Assembly: GCF_000803265.1 (NCBI RefSeq)
Contig: NW_014575398.1
Span: 1 to 59,831 of the forward strand
Length of the DNA: 59,831 nt
Source of the DNA: Ordospora colligata OC4
Taxonomy: Eukaryota; Microsporidia; Ordosporidae
Direction: 5' to 3'
Shown: piece after piece, positions 1-8,653 of the stretch
How the letters are laid out: each line of letters opens with the position of its first letter
Position numbering within the stretch: position 1 is the first letter of the stretch
Translations under genes and position numbers: made by a program
Notes under the pieces: generated by a model
Databases searched by the model: none
What the model was told of the DNA's origin: nothing
What the model saw: the letters and a program-made list of their open reading frames with translations, nothing else

Positions 1-908
1 TGCTGAAGGTCTTTTGCTTTATTGCCAATTTTAAGGAAATTCTTGGAATCAAAGGTGTGTTATTAGACGAGCTAGTAAAGATGTTCAAAGATCAATCGTA
101 TTCATCAGAGAGTATGTCTTCTATGCATATGAAAATGCTTGAGATGATACAAGAAGATGCTCGTGATTGTATGGTTGAGGATTTTGTGGAATGCATCAGG
201 CCTTCAGCAATGCTGATACAAGAAGCAGTAAAGGAATCGAAAACTGATAGAAGTGATTTAAGCATAGATATAGTAGCAAAATGGAACGATAACATGAGCA
301 TTGAAGATATTGTAAAATCTGAATGCGATTGGAAGCAGAAAATAGCCATGTTTGTGGAATTTCTTTCGAGTCACCTGAAAATGGATCTTAAAGAAATAGG
401 AATGCGTGTATTTGGCTCTGATGTATATGGAATGAAGGATTACAACTGTACAATGGTGGATAGACTAGTCTTTTTTGAGTTTTTGATGAATATGCTTTGT
501 GTAACAAATGCTTTCAGAAACATGATATCTGAAAGAATGAAGGCATTGAAGATGCTCAATAAACAACGTAAAAAGTCACAGGTAATGATGAAGAAAGCCA
601 AAAAGACAGTGAATGCAGAAGATGTATGTATTTTGAAAGACCAATCTGTAGAGCAGCATAATGAAGATGTACAGTGTAGCTTGAATACGCTAGATACACA
701 ACCCAATGTATTTATAAAAGCAGATCTTGGAAATCTCGATGGTATTCGCTTTTTTATGGCAGATGGAACCATATATGCACAGAATGGTCAAGACTATTAC
801 AGCGTGTCAAGGGACAGGCTAACTATGATGAACAAGAGCTATCGTGTGAGAAGTAAAGATGAGAAGAATACGATAGCTAACATCCTGAACAACTCAAAGG
901 TACTTTAA
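1..908 (+). CDS. DDT-domain chromatin protein, 3' part (Itc1/ISWI-partner-like)
   Basis: Only the C-terminal part is in the window: the frame (codons in phase from base 3) is open through the left edge. The first ~55 residues (…ANFKEILGIKG…LDEL…, then a second helix ending in KMLEMI) match the end of a DDT domain, the helical module of ISWI-remodeller partners such as Itc1, Acf1 and WSTF. The rest is helical and lysine-rich near the middle. A late segment (DGIRFFMADGTIYAQNG) resembles the short WHIM-type motif that follows DDT in such proteins. By family it would position or bind the ISWI ATPase on linker DNA. DDT assignment is fairly firm; the Itc1 identity is inference. Confidence 0.6.
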   Translation, partial: LKVFCFIANFKEILGIKGVLLDELVKMFKDQSYSSESMSSMHMKMLEMIQEDARDCMVEDFVECIRPSAMLIQEAVKESKTDRSDLSIDIVAKWNDNMSIEDIVKSECDWKQKIAMFVEFLSSHLKMDLKEIGMRVFGSDVYGMKDYNCTMVDRLVFFEFLMNMLCVTNAFRNMISERMKALKMLNKQRKKSQVMMKKAKKTVNAEDVCILKDQSVEQHNEDVQCSLNTLDTQPNVFIKADLGNLDGIRFFMADGTIYAQNGQDYYSVSRDRLTMMNKSYRVRSKDEKNTIANILNNSKVL

Positions 909-1125
909 TATGATACCAAGACCAGTCCTATGGATCGTGATTAAATAGAATGGATATATGATGAGCATCTACTCTTAGCATTCATGCAAATATACGATAC
1001 GATACAATGGAATCATATCATATCATACAAATTGTTCTGTTATTCCCTCAAACCTGAAAATGATACACAAGTCACTGTTTATGCATGATGCAACAAATGT
1101 GTTTTGATTCGCATAAACAAGAGCA

Positions 1126-2550
1126 ATGATCAGCAGGAACAGGATCAATAACTTACTGAGGAATGACATTGAGGCATCGACATTCGATCATAGCATGAAC
1201 ATAGGAAGATATTTGACAGCCATTAGAAACCTTAAAAAGAAGTATCTTGGCAATGAGATCACACTGCTAGATATTTATCAATACTACAGGATACCACTAT
1301 CTATGTATACATCCCGTAAAATGAGAAATGTGTTTGTGATAGCTTCTCTTTGCCTGACAGTGTACATTACATCAAATATGGATACACTAAGGAACAATAG
1401 CATTCCGAGACTTGGATTGAACTTTTCCTCCGCAACCTTGATTATTGGAGGTGTTTTTGTGGGAAAGGAGATTATTTCGTATGTGCTCAATTTGAAAAAA
1501 ACAATGTCTATGTTCTACATATACAGATACATATTAAAAAGTGACACAGAAAGCACCAAGTTTAGGGACATTGTTGACCAAATAATTAAACTCGAAAAAG
1601 AAACACATGGAAGAGACTTGCGCGAAAGAGACATCAGGTTCATCATCAATTACGAAAAGTTCCTGCTGCTGATGATGATGAGAAGGTTTCCATCAATATT
1701 CCATCCAATGTGCTCCAGGTTTATGCTTTACATTATGCATCTTTACATCAACAAAGTAGGTGTGCATGAAGTCGATGAGCTGCACGATGAAATCAGAGTG
1801 GTGGCTTTCATCATGCTTGTGCTTTCTCCTGTCATCTCAATATTCTTCATGCTGTACTATGTTGCAAAAATAATCGAAAACTCTCAGAACTGCATTTTCT
1901 ATTCATTCCGACGGGAGCACAGAACATCATTCAAGTATTTCATAACAAAAGGTAATGAATATCCTCATGAAACCCGTATGAGAATCCAAAGAGGTGCAAA
2001 GTACCTCGAAGAGTTTTTCCAAGTCAAGAGAGGCAACTATCTTGTGGGTATATGCTCAGCAATCTCGTTCTTCTTGAGCTGCTTGATTTTCCTTACTACA
2101 TGCTTGATGATTAAGACCGTACTGACAAGTAACTCTACGCTTAACAGTGTCTTCCGTGAAAACATAAGGATATTTGGTAGGAAAACAAGCATAGTCCATC
2201 TGTCATACTTTATAGGAGGCATTTCATTTTGTCTGAAATGTTTGAATTTTAGGTATGCAACAGCTAATCGTCGTAAGGCATTTGTAAAATGGTGCGAAAT
2301 TATGGATCAGAAAGAGCTTCTTAAATACTCCAGAAACAGGAGGTATCTCGAGCGTGTTATAACAAGGTTCTTTGTGCCCAGAATTTACCTTTTTGTATTG
2401 GAAATCATCTCTCCGTTTGTTGTTCCATTCCAGCTCTTAAGGTTTAGAAACGAACTCAGAAACATTGAGCTAATGTTCCAGTCTGCTGGCAATTATAGAG
2501 AATACAATAGATTTTTCAGAAACAAACGCGCATCTGTCCTTGACTTATAG
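1126..2550 (+). CDS. ATG9: Autophagy protein Atg9 (lipid scramblase)
   Basis: A 474-residue multi-pass protein following the Atg9 core in order. After an N-terminal helix come membrane segments at about residues 68-82 and 100-122. Then comes the cytosolic stretch with the ELTELDIYHRI-like pattern (here GRDLRERDIRFIINYEKFL, ~178-196), then the segment that gives LSPFILIFLLLYY in other Atg9s (here VLSPVISIFFMLYYV, ~232-246). The reduced YPHETRMRIQRGAKYLEEF block follows, another membrane pair (~300-330), and the C-terminal YLFVLEIISPFVVPFQLLRFRNEL signature (FQYKxxILLEELLSPIxTP in others). Atg9 is a trimeric scramblase of autophagosome-seeding vesicles. The long N- and C-terminal tails of other Atg9s are missing. 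The ATG has no CCC signal close upstream. No other autophagy gene is in the window. Confidence 0.82.
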   Translation: MISRNRINNLLRNDIEASTFDHSMNIGRYLTAIRNLKKKYLGNEITLLDIYQYYRIPLSMYTSRKMRNVFVIASLCLTVYITSNMDTLRNNSIPRLGLNFSSATLIIGGVFVGKEIISYVLNLKKTMSMFYIYRYILKSDTESTKFRDIVDQIIKLEKETHGRDLRERDIRFIINYEKFLLLMMMRRFPSIFHPMCSRFMLYIMHLYINKVGVHEVDELHDEIRVVAFIMLVLSPVISIFFMLYYVAKIIENSQNCIFYSFRREHRTSFKYFITKGNEYPHETRMRIQRGAKYLEEFFQVKRGNYLVGICSAISFFLSCLIFLTTCLMIKTVLTSNSTLNSVFRENIRIFGRKTSIVHLSYFIGGISFCLKCLNFRYATANRRKAFVKWCEIMDQKELLKYSRNRRYLERVITRFFVPRIYLFVLEIISPFVVPFQLLRFRNELRNIELMFQSAGNYREYNRFFRNKRASVLDL

Positions 2551-2613
2551 AATAGAATTATGCATTTGACATGTATTATAAATATCATCACTATTTAATA
2601 TTGTTTGCTTCTA

Positions 2614-3696
2614 CTACAAGAGATTCATTTCCTTTCTTTCAATTTCTTTTGCTTTTCGGATAACACATGATGGCTTTATTACATATCTGCTGCTGAATTT
2701 TCTCAAGAATCCTTGTGTGTCGCTATTTGTTAAAAGCCCTTTCTTAAATTCAACAGTAAGGTCTTCAGGAAACTCTTCGCGCTCAAGCAGTGGTAATGCA
2801 AGCCAAACAGATACAAATGGTTCAAAAACCTGATACTTACAGCTCGGAAACATAATCGATGGTTTCTTATTGGATCTGATAGGTTCTACATTCTCCATAT
2901 CCTTCTCCACCCATTCTTCACTGCCTTCAGATTCATCTTCCTCTCCATCGATACTTTCAATATCCTCAGCCTCCTCTACATCCTCCCAGTCAGACTCATA
3001 TTCGTAATCAAGCACATGCGGAAGCTTCAAAACACTGTTTCTTACACACATCTTCTCATTCAAAGCCTTATGGACAGGCGGTCTCAGTTGATCGCTAAAT
3101 TTGATGAATGTCAATCTCCGTGCATTCAGAATATCCTTCCTTATTCGCATACTGCGTTCAAAAGGACTCTTTGAAGTGGCAATTGCAACACTTTCATCAA
3201 AGCACACTGGATGAAACATTCCAATGGCCTGCATCGAAGGCACCTTTTTGCTTTGTACATTGACAAACTTTAGCATACTCAGCTCACCAGCATTTCTATC
3301 CAAGGATTGCTTCTTGGGTCTGCATTTGCCAAACTCAGTGCTTCGAACCTTATTCACAAGACTACAAACACTCTTTGGAATTCCAGAAACATCTTTCGTT
3401 ATATACACGTGCTCATCACCTCCTTCAATAGCCTTCTTTACAAAATTCATATCAATCATCGTTCTCAAGTATCTCATTCTATCTTTTTTGCTTGGCTTGT
3501 TCTTCTTATATCGATACAAAATTTCATCCAACTCTTTGTAATCAAGCTTCCGTTTGCAATCTACCAGAAGCACAAGCAGATCTAGCTGAATATTCAAATC
3601 CTCTGATTCCTTCCATTCATATAGCAATTTCAATGTCTTTGGATGAAATAACATCTTCATGGCTCTAAAATCATTCAAAAATATATATTCATGCAT
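2614..3696 (-). CDS. CAC1: Chromatin assembly factor 1 large subunit (p150/Cac1-like)
   Basis: The diagnostic block is the acidic CAF-1 p150 domain: RRLTFIKFSDQLRPPVHKAL (lysine/arginine-rich lead-in, RPP motif) followed by LDYEYESDWEDVEEAEDIESIDGEEDE, which matches the LDYEVDSDxEWEEE stretch of Cac1/p150. CAF-1 deposits H3-H4 at replication forks. The N-terminal 160 residues are helical and unassigned; the C-terminus may hold the winged-helix part. At 360 residues it is much shorter than yeast Cac1, and the long KER coiled coil is absent. Start options are the ATG at 3696 or another at 3660; neither has a CCC signal. Confidence 0.72.
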   Translation of the reverse strand: MHEYIFLNDFRAMKMLFHPKTLKLLYEWKESEDLNIQLDLLVLLVDCKRKLDYKELDEILYRYKKNKPSKKDRMRYLRTMIDMNFVKKAIEGGDEHVYITKDVSGIPKSVCSLVNKVRSTEFGKCRPKKQSLDRNAGELSMLKFVNVQSKKVPSMQAIGMFHPVCFDESVAIATSKSPFERSMRIRKDILNARRLTFIKFSDQLRPPVHKALNEKMCVRNSVLKLPHVLDYEYESDWEDVEEAEDIESIDGEEDESEGSEEWVEKDMENVEPIRSNKKPSIMFPSCKYQVFEPFVSVWLALPLLEREEFPEDLTVEFKKGLLTNSDTQGFLRKFSSRYVIKPSCVIRKAKEIERKEMNLL

Positions 3697-3745
3697 ATAC
3701 AAACATCACTTGCTATCTTCTTTTATCATCACATATATATACTTT

Positions 3746-4672
3746 TCATAACTCAAATCCAAGCTTCACTTCAAAGTATTGGCTTCCATAGATTGCCTTC
3801 AAATCATCTTGCGCAACGTACTGAAGATTTGTATGATTAACAAAAGACATTCCTCCTCTCTTGCATATCCCAGCCACAAGTCTCCGTGCACCTTTAGTGT
3901 TCATCTTTGCAACCTCATTGAACATCTCCTTCGTCATAATCACATTTAGTAGAAATGGTCTTTCCTCAACTACTCTATGAAGGAAAAATATCATCTGTCT
4001 GAAATTCTTATCAACATAATCCTTCACAAGCACCACCATCCTTTCATCATTGAAATTCAGTATCCAATCAACAGGCAATGTGTTGAAAAATTCAATCTTT
4101 CTCTCACTAAACATCTGGTTCACAAGCACAGTATGGAAAAATTCCTTAAAAACCTCCGCTTTGCAGCTAAACAGTATGTAAAACTCAACAAACTCTTTGA
4201 ACCGAGAAATCCACTGCTTCATCTCTTTAATTACAAGCTTAGAGTCTAGCTGGCAGAAGTCGTGGTAGAAAAAGTCCTTGAGAAACTTCAGCCTTCGATA
4301 TTCAAATGGATACAATGAGAAGCTTATCTCGCTCTTTGCTTTCAAAAGCGCCCACTTTATGTCAATCACAGGCTCAACTTTCTGTTTCTTAAATGCACGG
4401 AACTGATTCTCCTTTATCCTGCTTTCAACCCTCAGCACATTTACCTCTTTCTTCAGACTCTCAATCTTGCGAAGCTCATACAAACTCGCTTGGCTCTTCT
4501 GCTCCTTCATTGAAAAATTCTCCTTCTCAAGCGATATCATGTTTTTGCGTAGAATCGATATTTCTCCCTGTAGTCTCATATTTGCCTTTTTCAACTCATT
4601 CATCTTCTCACTTTGTATCTCTTCCTCAGTAAGCTGCATCTCGCTTCTCTTCACATGCGATTCCAAAGGCAT
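3746..4672 (-). CDS. ATRIP/Lcd1/Rad26-like checkpoint coiled-coil protein
   Basis: The N-terminal third is a coiled coil carrying RLQGEISILRKNMISLEKEN (~32-52), very like the GEIxILRxxL segment of ATRIP, fission-yeast Rad26 and yeast Ddc2. The basic-helical tail of that coil and then a helical C-terminal domain follow, as in ATRIP. ATRIP recruits the ATR/Mec1 kinase to RPA-coated DNA. The chosen ATG is preceded directly by GGG (GGGATG); an upstream in-frame GTG adds five residues and is not favoured. Length is 308 residues against ~700-800 in yeast and human. The call rests mainly on the coiled-coil pattern, so another coiled-coil protein is possible. Confidence 0.45.
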   Translation of the reverse strand: MPLESHVKRSEMQLTEEEIQSEKMNELKKANMRLQGEISILRKNMISLEKENFSMKEQKSQASLYELRKIESLKKEVNVLRVESRIKENQFRAFKKQKVEPVIDIKWALLKAKSEISFSLYPFEYRRLKFLKDFFYHDFCQLDSKLVIKEMKQWISRFKEFVEFYILFSCKAEVFKEFFHTVLVNQMFSERKIEFFNTLPVDWILNFNDERMVVLVKDYVDKNFRQMIFFLHRVVEERPFLLNVIMTKEMFNEVAKMNTKGARRLVAGICKRGGMSFVNHTNLQYVAQDDLKAIYGSQYFEVKLGFEL

Positions 4673-4776
4673 CCCTAATTCAAACACTTAGCCAATATAC
4701 TTATTATATAGTACAAACTACATACTTGCTCTTGATTTATCTATATTAATCATTACATACTGCTTCTGAACCACAC

Positions 4777-5769
4777 TCATTCCATCATTATCACAGAGCC
4801 ACTGCTTATCTTCAACAGCGGAAGAGTATATCTCTTGCCATCCAAGACAACTCTGTATGCAAACTTCACACAAATCGCACCATATTCAACCGTAAAGCAT
4901 CCTCGTCTGTCAAACAACACAAAAATCTCCTTAAAAACACATCTTTCAGATTCAAATGCATCAACAAGTATTTCTTCTTCATTATAAATCTCTCCATTTA
5001 TGCATTCAACAGTCACAATAAATACTTCAGTAAATTTTACCGTTCTTTCATACCTCACAACCATTCTATCCTCTTCAATCAGGTACTTTCCATACTCAAC
5101 TCTAGCAATCTCCACATCGCCTTCCTTAATAACAATCTTGCGTCTTTCATTCTCAACTGAAATATCATCCACCGACATATACAGATACACATCTCCTTTG
5201 CACAATACTCTGAATCTATGCGTTACATCATTCATAAACCCTCCAAGGTTTTCAATCATTCTTGCCTTGCTGTTGACTGTCTCCTCAATTCCATTCATAC
5301 TTCCTCCAAGCATTCTACGCAAACTTCTAATTATTTCCTCAAAAGCTGTTTCCTCTCCACTTCCAACTCTAATCATCTCTTTGCATATCACTACATTCTC
5401 CATAGGCTTCAAAGGCTCAAATCCAGCTGCATAAACCTCAAATACCTGTGCATCAGTCTCCTTTACTCCTCTGAAATACATCTCAACAACAATTCTATAT
5501 TCAACTTCAAATGACTTAAGCTTCATCGATGGAACACTGTCCTTCGGTATCACACATGCATAGCTAGCGCCGCATTGCTCAATCTGAAGTTGTACAGGAA
5601 CTGCTTCCAAAACCTTGATTTCTTTGCCATTAATAATAATAACTCCAACTATTCTGGCCGTTACAAACACATCAGCCACCTCATCTTTCTTAAAACACCT
5701 CTTAAGCATTATCCTTGCTCTAAATATTCCTCCCACAAACGAGTTGTTTGCATAAATCTCAAAAACCAT
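4777..5769 (-). CDS. Arrestin-like beta-sandwich protein, possibly Rgp1
   Basis: A 330-residue, beta-rich soluble protein with no membrane segment. Residues 8-40 (FVGGIFRARIML…VTARIVG) and 74-110 (IPKDSVPSMKLKSFEVEYRIVVEMYFRG) follow the layout of Rgp1, which starts with a VYFAGExV strand pair and has a later PPSFRGxxVxYxYKL strand. Rgp1 with Ric1 is the exchange factor for the Golgi GTPase Ypt6/Rab6. Other arrestin-fold proteins (Vps26, alpha-arrestins) look similar at this distance. A CCC lies about 17 bases upstream of the ATG. Function is tentative; the gene is secure. Confidence 0.4.
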   Translation of the reverse strand: MVFEIYANNSFVGGIFRARIMLKRCFKKDEVADVFVTARIVGVIIINGKEIKVLEAVPVQLQIEQCGASYACVIPKDSVPSMKLKSFEVEYRIVVEMYFRGVKETDAQVFEVYAAGFEPLKPMENVVICKEMIRVGSGEETAFEEIIRSLRRMLGGSMNGIEETVNSKARMIENLGGFMNDVTHRFRVLCKGDVYLYMSVDDISVENERRKIVIKEGDVEIARVEYGKYLIEEDRMVVRYERTVKFTEVFIVTVECINGEIYNEEEILVDAFESERCVFKEIFVLFDRRGCFTVEYGAICVKFAYRVVLDGKRYTLPLLKISSGSVIMME

Positions 5770-5866
5770 CTCTCCAAATTATCTAAGGGACTCCCAACAC
5801 AAATATTCACTAACACACATAAACACAATCCTCTTTAATCAAAATCATTTACTACATTCTCTCTCA

Positions 5867-7822
5867 TCATTTATTCCATATGTTCCTTTCAAATGGATCT
5901 TCTTCCATAGCATTCAAAATACCTACTCCAAACATATTCTTTGTTGGATGTTCCTCTCCAGTCGATTGTGTATCTGCGTATCCTATACTTGGCTTTGCTG
6001 GCTGTTGTTCTGCATCTCCATTCGAAAATAATCCTCCAAACAGACTCTTTCCAGTTCCAAACACTGCTTGCCCTCCAAATCCCATATATTCAGGTGCTGC
6101 ATGACCTCCAAATCCATTCACTGAAAAAGTCACAGGCACTTCAGCTTTCTCTTTATCGTTATTATTAAATCCAAACATCGGTATCTGTCTATCAGTCATC
6201 ATTCCTCCAAACACAAACGGTGGTGCCTCCTGTTTCAATCTATTCAGATCCTGACTTTTCTCAGTATCTCCAAGCTTCCTCTTCAAAGATATCTGTCCAG
6301 AGTTAATATCAGTTACATTAAATCCTTCTATCGATCCCTGAACCATTTCTCCATTTCCTTTCAAATTACCTTCTGCTTCAAACACCTTTTGACTATACAT
6401 CTTCGTTTCTCCAGCAAAAGGATTATCAAAAACATTTCTATTCATCAATAACGGCATCTGTCCCATTCCATCATTCAACCTACTTCTCTCACTAATATCT
6501 ATTTCTTTATGTCCTTCATCATTTACATCATCCACTCCGTTCTTCTTCAATGCAGGTTCACTGCCAAATATGGAAGATCGTGTTGCATTCCCAATATCAC
6601 TATTCATTGCATTCCAAAACCCAAACTGTTTTGGTTCCTCAACATCTGCTTCTTCCATAGCTGTTTTCATATCAGATCCAACCTTATTAACTTGGTTTCC
6701 ATCATTCACTACTTGTTTCATGCCATTCACTGAATCCAATTCTTTTTCAGTCACTTTATTAACTACCCCAGAGCCATTATCAATCCAACTCTTGCTTTTC
6801 ATATCTTTAACTACTCTAGATTCATTATCAACCATTTTTCTATCATCTGCAAATCCTTCATATCCGCTTATCGCATCATCTACTCCATTCATATCCATTG
6901 CATGACTTGCCCCATCACTCACATCAAATAACTTCCCTCGCTTTGCCTGATTCAAAATCCTTTCAAGCTTATCACGATCTTCAGATTCAAGATCCTCAAT
7001 ATCAAACTTATCATCCGTAGCATATCTCATAACTCCCCTATCAATCCCAAACTCCTTCTCAAAGTAGAAACAACGCCTTGGAATCTTAGCCTCCCATTTC
7101 TCCTTTGCTGCTCTTCTCCGCATCCTGCTCTCCTCTTCTTCATGTTCCTTTCTTTCATTCTCTTTCGCTTCATATTCCTTCCTTATCTCATACTCCACAC
7201 AGCTCTTGCAATTGTATTCTCCTCCAAAATTACATCCAATCCTCTTGCTATGCATATCAGACTGACACAACTTCTTAACATTCTCTTCCCCAAAGTACAT
7301 TTCTTCCTCACTTGTAGATACTTCTCCCAAACACAGAAACAGATTCTCCTCCGCATCATACGATATCGCTCTTTCAATCGTTTCTGCAGGCGTCATTCCT
7401 TCCTTCCTGTACTTCTTTGGCAGCACTCCCCAGCTCACGTCATTCTCTTTCCTAAGCTGCCCTTTCTTCTGATACCCACTCCTCCTGTGCTTCTTAGCCT
7501 TCTCTTCATCCACTCCTACATGCTCAGATCTTACTTCTTCTAATCCTCGTTTCCTGGTTACTCCTACTTCCTTTGCAATCTTCCATTCAATTCCCCTCTT
7601 CAGCTTTTCAAACCCTTCTCCTATCCTCTGCTCACATCCTGGTTCTGCTATCTTCTTGCACAGTTCCTCAATCCATGCAAGTTCACTCATCTCAATAGGT
7701 CTGTCACTTCTCAGTCTATCACACAGGTCTTCATATGCATCCTTCTCACTCGTGTCTGCAATCTTCAATGTCGTCTTAATGCTTCTCCATACTTCCTTCA
7801 TCTTTTCATAGAATCCTTGCAT
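5867..7822 (-). CDS. FG-motif nucleoporin-like protein
   Basis: The C-terminal 250 residues are unstructured and rich in F-G pairs: FGFW, IFGSEP, FVFGGMM, MFGFNN, FGGHAA, MGFGGQAVFG, LFGGLFSNG, MFGVG. These resemble the FG repeats of nuclear-pore proteins that bind transport receptors. The N-terminal 150 residues are helical with a basic cluster (KRGLEEV…KKHRR) that could be a nuclear localisation signal. A charged EK-rich helix (~230-255) follows, and a Cys group (CNFGGEYNCKSC) that could bind metal. I cannot assign it to a named nucleoporin; Nup1/Nup60-type proteins have a comparable layout. Start: ATG at 7822 with CCCAGG upstream. Confidence 0.5.
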   Translation of the reverse strand: MQGFYEKMKEVWRSIKTTLKIADTSEKDAYEDLCDRLRSDRPIEMSELAWIEELCKKIAEPGCEQRIGEGFEKLKRGIEWKIAKEVGVTRKRGLEEVRSEHVGVDEEKAKKHRRSGYQKKGQLRKENDVSWGVLPKKYRKEGMTPAETIERAISYDAEENLFLCLGEVSTSEEEMYFGEENVKKLCQSDMHSKRIGCNFGGEYNCKSCVEYEIRKEYEAKENERKEHEEEESRMRRRAAKEKWEAKIPRRCFYFEKEFGIDRGVMRYATDDKFDIEDLESEDRDKLERILNQAKRGKLFDVSDGASHAMDMNGVDDAISGYEGFADDRKMVDNESRVVKDMKSKSWIDNGSGVVNKVTEKELDSVNGMKQVVNDGNQVNKVGSDMKTAMEEADVEEPKQFGFWNAMNSDIGNATRSSIFGSEPALKKNGVDDVNDEGHKEIDISERSRLNDGMGQMPLLMNRNVFDNPFAGETKMYSQKVFEAEGNLKGNGEMVQGSIEGFNVTDINSGQISLKRKLGDTEKSQDLNRLKQEAPPFVFGGMMTDRQIPMFGFNNNDKEKAEVPVTFSVNGFGGHAAPEYMGFGGQAVFGTGKSLFGGLFSNGDAEQQPAKPSIGYADTQSTGEEHPTKNMFGVGILNAMEEDPFERNIWNK

Positions 7823-7922
7823 CCTGGGCAAAGTAATTTTTTATCATAACTTACTACACATCTCTAAATACATTATACAATTTCATTCACATTATTTATT
7901 AACACAGAACATTTATTCCCAC

Positions 7923-8213
7923 TCATTCAATATCAAGCTTCTTTCCACACACTTCTCTTGCATATTTCTTCAGCTTGCAAGCCTTCAGAACAAATTTATC
8001 GCCTCCTTCTCTCTTAAGCTCATGTCTTACACATCTCTTAAACCCATCAACAATCATCATGTTACTCATTTCATAAGGCCCTTTGCCACATACAGGGCAT
8101 ACTCCTCGTATTTTCAGCTCTTTCTTGATACACAAGTAGCAAAACACATGCCCACATTCACTTTCATACTTCACAATTATCTTTCCTCCACACACTCCAC
8201 ATACTTCATTCAT
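7923..8213 (-). CDS. Small RING-finger protein
   Basis: The 96-residue protein has one C3HC4 RING at residues 5-45: CGVC, then CGHVFCYLC (Cys-x-His-x2-Cys-x2-Cys core), then CPVC. RING domains recruit E2 enzymes for ubiquitin transfer. After the ring comes only a short basic tail containing three more cysteines. The start is marked by CCCATG at 8213; an in-frame TTG extension upstream is not needed. The CGHVFCYLC core is reminiscent of Pex2, but no membrane segments exist and microsporidia lack peroxisomes, so only a generic RING E3 role is offered. Confidence 0.75.
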   Translation of the reverse strand: MNEVCGVCGGKIIVKYESECGHVFCYLCIKKELKIRGVCPVCGKGPYEMSNMMIVDGFKRCVRHELKREGGDKFVLKACKLKKYAREVCGKKLDIE

Positions 8214-8258
8214 GGGATTCTTTAGTATTCGCTTATTATTACTCTCCAAAAATCGTAT

Positions 8259-8630
8259 TCATTTACTCATAGCCTTCGCCATGCTTTTCTCGGCATTAAC
8301 GTACTTCAAAATCCTCTTCATAGCCTTCTTCAGAATCCCAGACACCCAGATCGTTGACATCGAACATTTCAATCCGTTCAGCTCTCCAATAGTTGCAAGC
8401 GTAAAAAGCAGATTCTTGTATCCTGATACATCACATCTGATCAGTGCAATCTTGCAGTGCTTCATATACTCAACAACACTAAGATGTCCTGCCTTCGACA
8501 GCCCGCTCACTCCATAATCATCCATAAGCTTTGCTTTCAGAAATGGCAGCAAAGAGGTCTCCAATGATATATTCCTCTCCTTTTCAAATCTAATTCTCAC
8601 TGCAATGTATCTCATCTTCTGCCTAACCAT
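8259..8630 (-). CDS. POP5: RNase P/MRP subunit Pop5
   Basis: The start MVRQKMRYIAVRI is the typical Pop5 opening (MVRFKxRYLLFEI). The other family landmarks follow in order: LKAKLMDDYGVSGLSKAG, then CKIALIRCDVSGYKNLLFTLATI (IIRCxRxxxxxVxxALTxI), then CSMSTIWVSGILKKAMKRIL (the VSGTIRKA motif). Pop5 is a protein subunit shared by nuclear RNase P, which trims tRNA 5' ends, and RNase MRP. Length 123 residues is normal. CCC lies 7 bases upstream of this ATG, and the ATG falls 23 bases after the stop of the upstream pyruvate kinase gene, same strand. Confidence 0.85.
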   Translation of the reverse strand: MVRQKMRYIAVRIRFEKERNISLETSLLPFLKAKLMDDYGVSGLSKAGHLSVVEYMKHCKIALIRCDVSGYKNLLFTLATIGELNGLKCSMSTIWVSGILKKAMKRILKYVNAEKSMAKAMSK

Positions 8631-8653
8631 TTTCAGGGCATTATCATTCCATT

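Noticed and set aside
1000..1030. ATACGATACGATAC / TCATATCATATC simple repeats before ATG9
   Set aside because: Short microsatellite-like slippage, too brief to support a functional claim.
7142..7543. 133-codon frame antisense to the FG nucleoporin-like gene
   Set aside because: A by-product of the Glu/Lys-rich coding strand; hydrophobic low-complexity translation.
7923..8213. Pex2-type peroxisomal RING protein
   Set aside because: Only the RING core is similar; there is no membrane part and microsporidia lack peroxisomes.
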